From: Hemileia vastatrix
Lineage: Eukaryota; Basidiomycota; Pucciniomycetes; Pucciniales; Zaghouaniaceae
DNA: 64,000 nucleotides
Reading direction: 5' to 3'
Assembly: GCA_030280995.1 (NCBI GenBank)
Contig: JASXTE010000011.1
Location: 20,014,103-20,078,102, forward strand
The notes under the pieces were generated by a model. That model saw nothing but the letters and a program-made list of their open reading frames with translations. It was not told where the DNA came from and ran no database searches. Numbering within the stretch: position 1 is the stretch's first letter; every line of letters begins with the position of its first letter. Position numbers and translations under genes: made by a program. Shown here one piece after another: positions 42,570 to 55,100 of this stretch.

Positions 42570-44525
42570 ATTAATTTATATTAAAATTAATTTTGAGACT
42601 GGAATATTGTATTTTAGCTATGACCAAGTACTGTAAGTGCCATGTTTTGTATTCAATATATTGGTGTTGAAATTAATTTTGATAGGAATTAACAAGTATT
42701 ATATGGCACCATGCGTGGAACCCTGACAGAAACCACAAAATTTATGAGGCAATGAACCTCATAATTTTGATTGAAATTAATGTAGACCCCTGCATATTGA
42801 ATACAAGACATTTCACATGGACTACTAGACATAGATAAAATTCAACATGAATGGCTTAAAATTAATTTCAATTGAAATTAACCAAGGCATTAAAACATAA
42901 ATTTTTACATGGTGTACTTGATCAAACCAGTTAATCCAACTGCTTAGCTTACCTATACTTATTGGAATTTTATGCATAGTCCATGTCCATATTAATTTTG
43001 ATCAAAATTAATGTTGAGTAATACATAGTGAATACATGCTATTCCACTTAAATTTGCCAGGAATAGCTACGATTAAATATGCCAGTATCAAGAATTAATT
43101 TTTATCAAAATTAATGAGCATGATAATCATGAATTTCTGGAGTCAACTGCTTATTTTTATGCATGGTGCCTTTCCAACATTAATTTTGATAAAAATTACT
43201 TTTGATATTAGCATATTGCATGTATCTATGCCTGGAAAGTGTAAGTGGCATAGTGTGGATTCATTATGTATCGGTCAACATTAATTTTGATCCAATTTAA
43301 TATTGACATTTACATATTGAATCCAAGCCAGCAAACGGCCCAAAAGATTCTTCATAAAACTGCCCATTAATTTTGATTGAAATTAAAGCTGACCATATAC
43401 ATATTGAATGGTAGTTATATCTGGTCTGAGTAAGTGGAGATAGCTTATATTCAATATGTATTGGTCAACATTAATTTTGATCAAAATTAATGAGCATTTT
43501 GATCATGAACTTTTTCAGTCAGTTAGTTGTTTCAATGCATAATGGCATGCCAACATTAATTTCAATCAAAATTAATGTTGAAATGATATAATGCTTTTTT
43601 GAATGACATGTAAAGGACAGCAAGTATTCTTAAGTATTGAAATTTACTATACATGTTGAGGGTAATTATAATATTTACATATCCATATTAATTTCTATAA
43701 AAATTAATGTTGACCAATACATAATAAATAGTAAATATGCCTGGCTAGTGTAAGTGGCATAGCTTTTATTCAATATACATTTGGAAACATTAATTTTGTA
43801 CAAAATTAAGGTTCATGATTATCATCAATTTATGCAGTCAGTTTCTTACTGTTATGCATGGTAACATGTCAACATTAATTTTAATTAAAATTGAATTTGA
43901 CATTCCACCAAGCATTTTTCTTTAAGATGAAAAATAGGGCCCTTGATTCTTAAGTAAACACATTACAATGCATATTGAGCATGTATATATCATTTACACA
44001 TTAATATTAATTTAAATCAAAATTAATGTTGACAAATACACATTGAACACAAGCTTAACAACTTACACACACCAGATATAACTACCATTTAATATTTATA
44101 TGGTCAACACTAATCTTGATCAAAATTAATGAGCAGTTTTAGGAAGAATTTTTTGGGTCGTTTGCTGGTTTGGATTCAATATGCAAATTTCAATATTAAA
44201 TTCGATAGAAATTAATGTTGACCAATACATAATGAATACACACTATGCCACTTACACTTTACAGGATTAGCCACCATTCAATATGCCAGTATCAAAATTA
44301 ATTTTGATTGAAAATAATGTTCGAAAGTCACCATGCATAAAAATATGCAGTTGACTCCAGAAATTCATGATTAACATGCTCATTGATTTTGATCGAAAAT
44401 GATTTTAATACTGGCATATTTAATGGTAGCTATTCCTGGAAAGTTTAAGTGGCTTAGTGTGTATTCACTATGTATTGGTCAACATTAAATTTGATAGAAA
44501 TTAATATGGATACATAAATGTGATA
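42570..44525. repeat. field of palindromic TTAATTTTGATCAAAATTAA repeats
   Basis: The 20-bp palindrome and variants occur about every 60-150 bp, perfect at 42992-43011 and 43471-43490, often as acattaattttgatcaaaat followed by taatgttga. Around them recur gaatacatgctatt/cactatgtattgg, catgaatttctggagtcaac and cctggaaagtttaagtggc. Some recur as inverted copies: 43005-43190 matches 44330-44505 on the opposite strand. No open frame. The pattern suits subterminal or internal repeats of a DNA transposon, though no terminal ends were fixed. Confidence 0.75.
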
Positions 44526-44906
44526 TAAAGAGGTATGGACCATCAATTTATTGAAAATAAATTTTCATATCTCATACATTATTTGTTTTTCTTAAATAGA
44601 ATGTTACTCTCTCTCAATATCATCTTATAACATTTACCAAGTTGCTTTGAAAAAAAACAGAATACATAAAATTCATTATATGATAGCTATATTACGCAGA
44701 AAATCACCCTTATACCTAAGTTATGATGATGTTGATGTTGTATTAATTAATTCCCAAATCATTACCAGATCAATATCAGATACAACCCCATATGACTCAG
44801 GTTCATTCACAGATAATCCTTCCAAAAATGTTTCTGAATAGCAATTCATGGGGAGGTATTTGAGAACATTGAATATACCATCTTATGCAACTGTCTTTTC
44901 TGATGA
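44526..44906. other. no gene seen
   Basis: AT-rich sequence with one 64-codon frame (44647-44841, plus), which I cannot support as a gene. Confidence 0.45.
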
Positions 44907-44910
44907 CCGT

Positions 44911-46001
44911 TGTAGACAATCCTATAGTACTAGCTATAGGCCTTGACCAAGGGAGTTGGAGAAAAACCAAAGAGAAAATCCCCTGTCCCTTTAGAAAAAT
45001 AGAGTGAGATTTACTTGCTAAAGTAAGTTGGTTCCTGTTTTCTAAAGCCCCTTTTTCAACACACTTGACTGCTTGATGAGCCAAGAAAGTAGTCCCCAGA
45101 CAGACTACCAGACCAAAGAACTGAAATGTAGACCAATGTCCACACCAGAGAAAGCAAAGATACTTGATGTAGGCTGCAAATCCACACCAGAGACAGCAAT
45201 AATACCTGATATATTTTGCAAGACTATACCAGAGAACCTGTTGCCAAAGTTGAGTTAAATGAAGAACTAACCTTGCAACAAACACAGCCAATTGTGGCCA
45301 AAAAACAGTGAAAACTGAGTGAGGAACAAGGATATCACCTCCGGATGGTTGTATGATAATTAAAGTTGCCCCAAACTGTCTTATTCACTATGTACACACA
45401 GACCACTATCTAAGAGCCCATGCACACCAACGAATTTGGCGCCTGTACCAGCCAAATTGAATAAAAACCCTCTAGAAGCGCTCCCCAACCTTCTAAAACA
45501 GAGGCGGGCGGGCCGCCCAATGTAGGAGGTGCTGCCTGAAGCGGCCTGGCCTCCCTGAAGCCAGAAAACCAATAAAAACACCTAATATACTTAGAAAAAT
45601 TCACTACAACTACTAAAACCCTTAAAACACAGAATTACGCTATAACAACATTGTGACATGAAATATAGAGCTAAATTAGCCCTATCTAATGGTACTAAGC
45701 ACTTAACCCTAAGACTTAAGGTTAGCCCGTAAAACACAAAAAACAAAATTAAACAGCTATATTTGGTAACTGAAAAATGAGGGAATGACCCCTTAAAACT
45801 TAGAATATGAAAAATATTATCAAGACATGAAATATAGAGGAAACCGGGGCTATCCAATGAAAGTACCCACATACCCGCAGTCCCAATATTCACGGAATAA
45901 AACTAGAAAAACATCCAATTCTTCAACAGATGCCAATTAAGACATGCACAAACAGCGCCTAACCACACAACTAAGGCCCCTTCCAATGTTGAAAGACCAC
46001 A
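44911..46001 (-). mobile_element. solo LTR of the element 2 family
   Basis: 1091 bp, TGTAGACAATC to AAGACCACA, with no primer site, gag or polypurine tract beside it. CCGT (44907-44910) is repeated at 46002-46005; counting the shared A it is ACCGT. So the ends are an integration duplication and the internal region was lost by LTR-LTR recombination. Orientation is given by comparison with element 2. Confidence 0.9.
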
Positions 46002-46105
46002 CCGTGAATATGTTTTTAATGCCAATTTTCTTTGAGCTTGTGTATGGGCTAAGTCCTGCATCATCTTATCCATTTTTTAAACAAATAATTGTGTTCAGGA
46101 TTTTG

Positions 46106-47500
46106 TTATCCAGGAATAGCTTGGATGGGTGCAGTTGGGGCTGGTGGTTGGCCTTCCTTGATATCAGAGATGCACCTAGTATCATGAAAAAGTACAACAA
46201 AACCTGGAACATCACTGCAGAGATCTCTTGCTAACTTGTAGCGTGCACTAGCAATCTGAATTACAACTAAATCAGCTTCATAATAACAAAAAGCAAAGTA
46301 AAATAAAAAACTTACCTTGGTCCAATAACGTTTTACTTGTGCCCTTGCCCTCTTTTCCATCTTTTCTCATTCCACCCATTCCTCTTCTTGCCCAAAAAAC
46401 CTTATAATCTCCTTCCCCTTATTAACTACCCATTTCTCAATAACAAATTGAGTGAACTGAAGCTTTGACTGATCAGTTGTATTCAAGGTGGTGAGCTACC
46501 TGGTACAGTGGTTGCATACTATGCTTCCCATGACTTGATTCCAAGTTGATTCCAAAAAATCAGGGCAAGTCCAATCAAAGGCAAATTTCCAAAAACCATT
46601 TTCTTGCAATTCACACTCTAACTTTCTTTTGACAGAAAGTGGTATCAGTGCTCCTCCTTTTAGTTCTTGAGACTCAGGTGCTGGAAAAAATTTGGGTAGT
46701 CAAATTTTGGATTGCAAGAAGGCTATAGAATTGGTTATCAGAAATTGTTGATCATCTGCAAAATTGGCACAGTTAGAAGATTGGACTTGAGATAGGACAG
46801 TTTGAATAGTTTTCAGTTTGAAATGGTTCCAAGCTTTCTAATTTTTAATCTCCAAAGGTGTTGTGCTTGCTGGATATTTTGCTATTTGTTTTGGTCCCAC
46901 AAGACAATACTTCAGAAAGTGGTAAATATTTTTTATTTAGATTGTCTGAGCTCCTGGGAACATCATTCCTTCTAATTAAGACTCTTACAGCCCTTAACCC
47001 CCATTCTTGTTCATGAGAATCTGCTGAATTGAGTCTGTGGTAATCACTGATACCCATAATGATTGAGGGATTCACTAAAAATTCAAATAAGTTAATTAAA
47101 TTGGTTATTCTTAAATAAAAGAATACACTCCAAATTTGACTTACCAGCTCCACTTGTGCTTGCTCCTTGGTAAGGCTGAGAAGATGATGATTTTTCTCCA
47201 AAAAATTCCCTCAATACTTCACAAGCCCAATCTCTTCCTAGCTGATCGGCTTGCTGATCATCCCTTTCAGGAGCAGAAGGATTATTGGGATTAAAATTTC
47301 TTAGTTCTGCATGAGACTCTTGGCCTGGATTAAAATTAGGTGGTGGGTTAGGATTGGGCGGTACAGATTGAGATGCATATGGAGGTGGATCAGAAGTGGG
47401 TGATAATGGAGTATTTCCATTATTAGTAAGTTAAGGTTGAAAACAATCAGAATTGGTTGGTTCAACCAACATCCCTTCAAAATTATCATCAACAATGAAC
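46106..47500 (-). pseudogene. gene C, spliced companion gene downstream of the transposase
   Basis: Not recognised by name. After the acceptor TTATTACAG (about 47501) an exon reads FIVDDNFEGMLVEPTNSD, has one TAA, then a Pro/Asn-rich stretch and DQLGRDWACEVLREFFGEK. The donor GTAAGTC is near 47155. The next exon (about 47080-46845) has IIMGISDYHRLNSADSHEQE and ends with a TAA. After the acceptor TTTTTTCCAG (about 46681) come LSVKRKLECELQENGFWKF and WNQVMGSIVCNHC. A basic stretch (EKRARAQVKRYWTK) precedes a donor GTAAGT near 46313. The last exon ends at 46106 (IKEGQPPAPTAPIQAIPG). Its place beside a TNP2 transposase suggests the accessory gene of the same transposon (inference). Confidence 0.5.
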
Positions 47501-47920
47501 TGTAATAAAATAAAATAAAATAAAAATAATAAGTTTTTAAGATTTATACCTATCAAATTTAAAGTAAAAAAGATACTATGTTGATAGTCTTGTTAACGTG
47601 CATGTTCTCTTGGGGAAAAATAAAGTGAATGATATATAGCTCTCAGCTAAAGTGGGAAGGTCAAACTATTTGTAGTAGATGAATGAGCAAGAAGATTATT
47701 CATTAAGTAACAATTTTATCATATTTATTCTTATCATGATTTTCTTTCATTCATTCTTACATTTAAAATAAAAATGACTCATTGAAAGCATGGGTTCTCT
47801 CACAATAATAGCAACCAATGTAATTGTTCACTGATTTAATATAAGGTAAGTTGGATGCATTGCATTTTTAATTGAGCATTTAAATATTTTATTTACCATT
47901 TACAAACATCACCAATCCTA
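47501..47920. other. intergenic or intron sequence between gene C and transposase
   Basis: AT-rich, no frame. It may include the first intron of gene C. Confidence 0.4.
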
Positions 47921-50235
47921 CTAATTTCCCCAATCCCAAATTAACACAAAGATGTTAGTCAACAGAAAATAAATTTGATTAATTTTTTCACTCTCAACTG
48001 TCTGCAGTCCAATGGCAGTGACAACCTTGTCTTTGGTTGTAAATATTCCTTTTTTTTGCTTGACAGTAGCTGCATGTCCAATTATTGCATCTTTCTTAAT
48101 CACAATTTGATTTGCATTGGCTACTCTTACTAACTGACAATGCACTTGTGAGAAAAGCTCATAGGGATCCTTTGATGTTTCTTCTGGATGGAGCTCCTTG
48201 AAAGGACTTACTATTAAATAGAATTGATCATTCTCTTCCTTTGACCTGAAAAGATCATCAATTTTACCAAATTGGCTATCTTTCCCATAGTAGAATTTAA
48301 TTGTTGAATTAGAAATGTGTTGATAGTAACTAGTAAACCTCTTTCCATGTATCAATTTGCTTGATACATTTTCAACTACCTGATCCCCACTTTTCTCCAA
48401 TGGTGTCAAAGCCCATCTTAAAGTTTCTTTTCACATTTTTGCCCTTACCCATTTAGTAAATAATGCCATACTTAGATGGATCCATTTGTTTTGTTTATCA
48501 AAATCAATAAGAATTTTTTTAGTCTCACATTGATCATTATCTTCAGCTTCACCAAGATCTAATACCCTAGACTTCTGATACCAATGTTTGAGCATTTTTA
48601 GTGGCATCTCTCCTGTTGTCAATATTAGTAAATTAGCACAGCTGAGTTTTTAAATCATTTCTTACAAACATTACATACGTGGATGGTGATTTTTTGAAAT
48701 TTCAGATAATATATTATTCACCCGCTCTCCACACCAAGTAGCTGTACCTGATGGTGGACCAAGATGCTTTATCATTTCATGATAATGTTGAGTGATATGA
48801 AGATTTGGCTTTGCATTAATATACAACCAACTCTCTTCCAGGCACTCACAATACTCTAACAGAAACTGATCTAGATCTTTAAGCTTATTAGTCTGTATAT
48901 TTTTTAATGTCAAAAAATTTGTGATTGAGAATAATGTTACAAGTGATTTTAGAAGATAATATTCTCTTGGGTTTTCAGCTGAGGAAGCTTAAGATTCAGA
49001 TTCTTTTAATTTTTCAAACCAAAGGGGTATAAGTGACAAAGGGAAGTAGAGAGTATACAGCATGTGCCATTCTGCTGCTTTGAGGGATCCTGCCTTTTCA
49101 GATCCTACTGATTTTGGAACTCATGTTAGCCAGGAAGGTCTTCTTACTTGATCAATCATCTTCCATACAGCCTTTAGCTCTGCTGCTGTGATTTGTGGAT
49201 TACTACTACCTTCATTTTCTTTCTCCTTACCTTTCCTTTTATTTTCATCATCTCTAGCTGTCTCATTTGATGAGTGAGATCCTTCACTCTGTGATATGCT
49301 AATTCTCTATTGCCTTAAGTTATACAATGAATTCCTACTTCCACTTCTGTGAGACTGTAATGAGGCCAAATTGCTATATGGAGGAATAAATTTGGAGCTG
49401 GATGACCTACTCTGGCTTCTTTATCAATTTGTTCCCAATCCTTCACTATCTAGTCCATAATGACTTGATGACTGTCTTGAACTCATAAGTCTTTGCCACT
49501 TGTGCTGTCTCGTGTGTTCTGTGTCATCATCATCATTATTTGTGGTTCTGAAGCTACATCTACATTTTTTAGAATTTTTATGCAGTGAAGTATCAGAAAA
49601 GAAATCTTCTTCTTCTTCTCTTACATACCAATTTTTATCCTTTTCAAGCTTTCCTTCTAGATCTTTTGCTGCATTTTGGATTTGAAAATAGCTTATACTG
49701 TGATCTTTTAGGTTTCCAAGCATATGTGAATTCATAACATCAATGGAGCAATATTCAGTTGGACACCATTATTTAAGGTTATTCAGCTCACTCCATTGTA
49801 CCCCATTATTTGGAACAATTGATACACGCTCCCAATGTGACTTAGAATTTTTCCACTTTGTTTCCAAGCACATATTATCCTCATGACTCCATAATGAAAA
49901 ATCTCCCACATTATTTTCACTAATTTCATCTTTAGAGATATTACATAAAGAGCAGAACATTCTTCAAGATTGACTTGAAATTCCAGCCAATTTTTGTATT
50001 GCAGGAATGTCACCTATCAAAGAGAACAATGCAGCTCTTAATTTCTAGCCTCGTGGACAAATATGCATCTTTTCAATCAATATACCATCCCATAGAGTTT
50101 GTAGATCATTAACCAGCAGTTTTAGAAGGTGATTAAGCTGCTCACTTGTGGGTTCTGTTGGTCCAGGTATAATAGCTTACAAGAAAGATTTTCCATTTTG
50201 TATCTATCTTCTTGAGGTAAGTTCATACACACCAT
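47921..50235 (-). pseudogene. TNP2-type CACTA transposase, C-terminal two thirds
   Basis: Several frames that in order match a TNP2 (En/Spm, CACTA) transposase. They are MNLPQEDRYKMENL and PGPTEPTSEQLNHLL (50225-50130), IGDIPAIQKLAG, FCSLCNISKDEI and NNGVQWSELNNL (49960-49770), YCSIDVMNSHMLGNLKDHSI (about 49750-49700, holding part of the catalytic core), an acidic Ser-rich linker, NLHITQHYHEMIKHLGPP with CGERVNNILSEI (48860-48700), and a C-terminal domain ending at 47921 (FGKIDDLFR, LIVSPFKEL). Stops and frame slips are scattered throughout. The N-terminal third is at 60766-61824, beyond a 10.5-kb insertion. The enzyme would cut CACTA termini. Confidence 0.82.
50233..50235. repeat. 3-bp target duplication CAT (left)
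   Basis: CAT before the left terminal repeat; the same CAT follows the right one at 60763-60765. Three base pairs is the usual CACTA duplication. Confidence 0.8.
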
Positions 50236-50275
50236 CACCATGGGAAATCTAGGGGTGAATTGCTAGCAATCACCT
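50236..50275 (+). repeat. left terminal inverted repeat of the CACTA element
   Basis: Aligns without gaps to the reverse complement of 60723-60762, including gaaatct and ggggtgaa and tgctagca. The outermost five bases are CACCA instead of CACTA. Confidence 0.85.
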
Positions 50276-52190
50276 CTCTTGAAATTTAGAGTGTCCCTTA
50301 ATTATTCCAGGTTTATGAATACTTTATAAACATAAGTAAATTAGAGTTAGATTTAGATTTATTCTCAGATTGATTATAGACAGAATATCAACTGATTCCA
50401 AATTATGCACAAGTTGATCCTCCAGAACTTGATTTTGGTCCTCTGTTGAGCACAAATTGATCTAACCTAAGCTTATGCATATATAATTATTCAGGATACT
50501 TGCTCTATTAAATTTGATAATAAAATAAAATATTGATGAATTTATATAAAAAAAAATTATTATGTAAGATATTAAATTATAAATTTAGGCATCATAGGAG
50601 AGCACTTAATAGAACTTAATTATACTATGTGAAACCTTAATACTGTATCACACAGTTTGAAACATTTAAAACAAAATGTGTCATGATGGGCAATGAAATT
50701 GCTTGGACAGACACTTTCAAAATTAATACTGACCATAATACACAAGTATGAAACCTTGGCATCTATCCAATAAAAGATTTTCCTTCTGATAAATGGATTT
50801 TTCTCAGTTACTCCCTGATAAAAAGTGTCCTTGTGAGGTTTGTCTGACCTTCAGGGGGGTAATTTGGCCACATCAAACTACTTCTATTTCCATGATTGAC
50901 CAAAACATCATCCTCATTTCCATCTAAAGAGTTGATCTCATCTGACTGTGGCTGATCAAAGGGGTCCACCACAAGTTTAGCCAAAATTTTGGTGAACAAT
51001 TTTTTGATGGATAGTGACTAACTGGTGCTTTCCAAAATTTTCCACCTGAAGTTAGGCTAAACTTCAGGAGGATAAATTTATTATGAATACCAAATTAACT
51101 GAAGAACACTTTTGCCCTAGCTACTCTGCATCATAAAAGTGTCCAACTGAGGTTTAGCCATAATTCAGGTAGACACTTTTGGAAAGACACAGTCTGATGG
51201 GTTTAATATCTATATATGGCAATAAGTATCAGTTTTTTATCAAAATAGAACTAGAAATAATTAAATATGTCCAAAGTGTCCACCTGAATTTTCACCAAAA
51301 TACAGGTGGAAATTTTTATGAGGATTACTTGATGAAATGAAGAAGACTTGCAATTACTTTCCATCATAAAATTTTCAAACTTAAGTTTATCAAAAATTGT
51401 GGTGACACTTTTGCCAGATCCAGTCATATGGGATCAACTCTCTATATGGCAATGAGAATCAATTTTTAGTCAATCATGGCATTAGAAGTAATTTGATATG
51501 GACAGACTTTCCACCTGATTTTTGGCCAAAAATAAGCTGGAAATGTTTATGAGGAATACTAGATTAACTAAAGAAGACTTGCACCCTACTACTGTCCATC
51601 ATAAAAGTGTCCACCAGAAGGATTCTCAAACTTGTGGTTGACACATTTGGCCTGGTCCAGCCATATGGGATCAATTCTGCATATGGAAATGAGGATTTAA
51701 TTTGGTCAATCATTGTACTATAAGTAATTTGATATAGACAAAGTGTCCAACTAAATATTGGAAAAAAATCAGTTGAAAACTTCATTTAGTTTTTCACAAA
51801 ATCAAATTAAGTACAATTTTATTCCTGATGATGCCCATTTTGTCCAACACCTCTTCTGAGCCTTAAAAGTAGGCATTTAACTTGAATTTTTAATTTCATA
51901 TAAAATCCCTTTTATTCAATCTATATCTTTTTATCCCTTTTTTTGCTTTTAGATATCAATTAATTTTATGTAAAACAAATCATTTTCATAATTTTTTACC
52001 TGTATTTAATAAAATTATTAAAGGTTTAACATCACCCTGTAAGCATTTGGCACATATTTTTTTGCTATACTAATAAAAATAATAATATACTGGTGAAAAA
52101 AATTGATCAAATGATAAAATATTAATAAAACAGAAAGATCAAATACCAGTGGATATGTTTTAAAAAAATACCAGTTGCACTGAAGAAGAG
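50276..52190. repeat. left flank of the array: diverged palindromic units
   Basis: Weaker copies of the unit occur, with gtgtcc..gacac inverted repeats near 50820, 51137-51177, 51390 and 51603. They share atcataaaagtgtcca and gatgggatcaatt with the main array but have diverged palindromes. No gene. Confidence 0.7.
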
Positions 52191-55100
52191 CTGCACCCTA
52201 GATACTCACCATCAAAAAAGTGTCCAGCACAAGTTCGGCCAAACTTGTGCTGGACACTTTTGGTCAGGTGCAGTCATATGAGATCAATTATTGCTATGGC
52301 AATGAATAAAATTATTTGATAAAAAACTTCACTAGAAGTAGTTTTACATAGCCAAATTTTCTACCTAAAGTTCATCCAAACCACAGGTGCGCAATTTTTT
52401 ATCTTTGAAAAAAAGTCAATTTAGTACAATTTATCCCTGATGGCTCTCATTTGCTTCAACACCTCTACTGGCCTTCGATAATAGGAATATTACTTGGATT
52501 TTATTTTTCATATTTGATCCCTTTAACATAATTTTTTATTCCTAATATTGCTTTTGGATATCAATTAATAATTTTTAAAATAAACTATTTTCATATTTTT
52601 ATACATTTATTTAATAATATTATAAATGGCATAACATCACCTGGTATGCATTTGGCACATGAGTTTTTTCTATACTTATAAAATTAATAATATAATGGCA
52701 ACCAAAAATTAATCAAATGATATTTATGAGTGAGGAAGAAAGATAAAATACCAGTAGACATGTTTATAAGAAATACTAGATGAACTGAAGAGAAATTCCA
52801 CCCTAGCTACTCTCCATCATAAAAGTGTCCAGCACAAGTTCGGCCGAACTTGTGCTGGACACTTATGGTCAGGTGCAGTCAGATGGGAGCAATTCTCTCT
52901 ATGGAAATGAAGATAAATTTTTGATAAAAAATTACACTAGAAGTAGTTTGATATGGCAAAATTTTCATGCTGAAGTTTTGGTAAAGCTCAAGTGGATTTT
53001 TTTTTATTTTTACAAAAAAGAAAATTTAATGCAAGTTCAGCCCTGATTGTGCTAATTTGATTCAACATCTCTTTTTTCTGTTTATGGCAAGAATTCAACT
53101 TGGATTTTAATTTTCATCTTTGATTTCTTTTATTTTACTTTATTCCTCTTATATTGCTTTTGGATAGAAGTTTATTTTTTGTAAAATAAATCATTTTCAT
53201 ATTTTTTTACCTTTATTTAATAATATTATAAAAGGTGTAACATCACCCAGTATTCATTTGGCACACAAGTTTTTGCTATACTGATAATATTAATAATATA
53301 ATGGTGACAATAAATTAATCAAATGATATATATGAGTGAGGCACAAAGATCAAGTACCAATGGACATGTTTATAAGAAATACCAGATTAACTGAAGGAAA
53401 ATTCTACCCTAGCTACTCCAATCAATAAATATGAGTGAGGCACAAAGATTTAATAACAGTGTACATGTTTATAAGAAATTCCAGATGATTTAAAATGACT
53501 TGCACCCTGGCTACTCTCCATGATAAAATTGTCCAGCACAAGTTTGGCAAAACTTGTGCTGGACACTTTTGCTTGCATGCCGTCAGATGCAATCAATTCT
53601 TTTTATGGAAATGAGACTGAATGATCACTCCATCATTGCACTGAAAGTAGTTTTATATGGACAAATTGTCCCCCGGAAGTTTGTCCAAACCTAAGGTAGA
53701 CAATTTTTTACTTTGGTAAAAAGTAAATTTGATCCATGTTAATATATGATGGTGCCAATTTTTTCTGAAGCCTCTACTGGCTCATGATAGCAGAAATTAT
53801 ACTTAATATCTTTATTTCATGTTTGATCTCTTTAATTTTAATTTTACCCTTTTATTTATCCTTTAGCTTTAAAATATCAATTTATTTTGGTAAAACTGAT
53901 AACTTTCACATTTTTTTAAATTTATTATATAATATTATTAAAGTTGTAAAATCACACAGTGTACATTCAGTACACATGTTTTTTCTATACTAAAAACATT
54001 AATAATATAATGGTGACTAAAAAATAATCAAATAATAAATATGGATGACACAGAAAGATCAGATACCAATAGACATTTTTAAAATGAATATAAGATTAAC
54101 TGAAGAAGACTTGCACCCTAGCTACTCTCTATCATAAAAGTGTCCAGAACAAGTTCAGCTGAGCTTATGCTTGACACTTTTGGTTGCATGCAGTCAGATG
54201 GGATAAATTTACTCTATGGAAGTTAAAATGAATTTTTGCTCAATCATTGCACAAGAAGTAGTTTTATACTGCTATACTATCCTCCTGATTTTTTTGAAAA
54301 CCTCAGGTGGACACTTTTATTAATTTTAAAAAAATGAAAATATATTCCAAATCTAGAACTGGTGGTGCAATTTTGGTCTGAAAACTCAAATTTTCTTTGA
54401 TGGCAGAAATTTTATTTGAATGTTTAATTTGATATTTAATCACTTTTATTTTACTTTTTTGTTCCTCTTTTTGCTTTCAAATATCAATTTATTTATTGTA
54501 AAACTAATACTTTTCATTTTTTTTACTTTTATTTAATAAGATTATTAAAGATGTAGCATCTCCCAGTATGCATTTGGCTTATAATTTTTTTCAATACTAA
54601 TAACATTAATAGTATAATGGTGAAAAACAATGAATCAAATGATAAATATGAATGACACAGAAAGATCATATACAAGTGGATTTGTTTATAAGGAATACCT
54701 GATGAGCTGAAGAAGACCTGCACCCTAGATACTCACCATCATAAAAGTGTCCAGCATAAGTTTGGCCAAACTTGTGCTGGACACTTTTGGTTGCATGCAG
54801 TCAGATGGGATAAATTTACTCTATGGAAATGAAAATGACATTTTGCTCAATCATTGCACAATAAGTAGTTTGATATTGCCAAAATGTCCTCTTGATGATT
54901 TTTCAAAACTCATCAGGACACTTTCTTTGGTTTAACAGAAAAAAAATATAGTCCAAGTTTAGCCCTGGTGGTGCACATTTGATCTAACACCTCTACTTGT
55001 TATTGATAGTGGAAATTTTCCTTAGATTTTTTTTTCTTATTTTATCCCTTTTATTTTACTTTTTTATTGCTCATATTGATTTGTATATCAATTTTTACTT

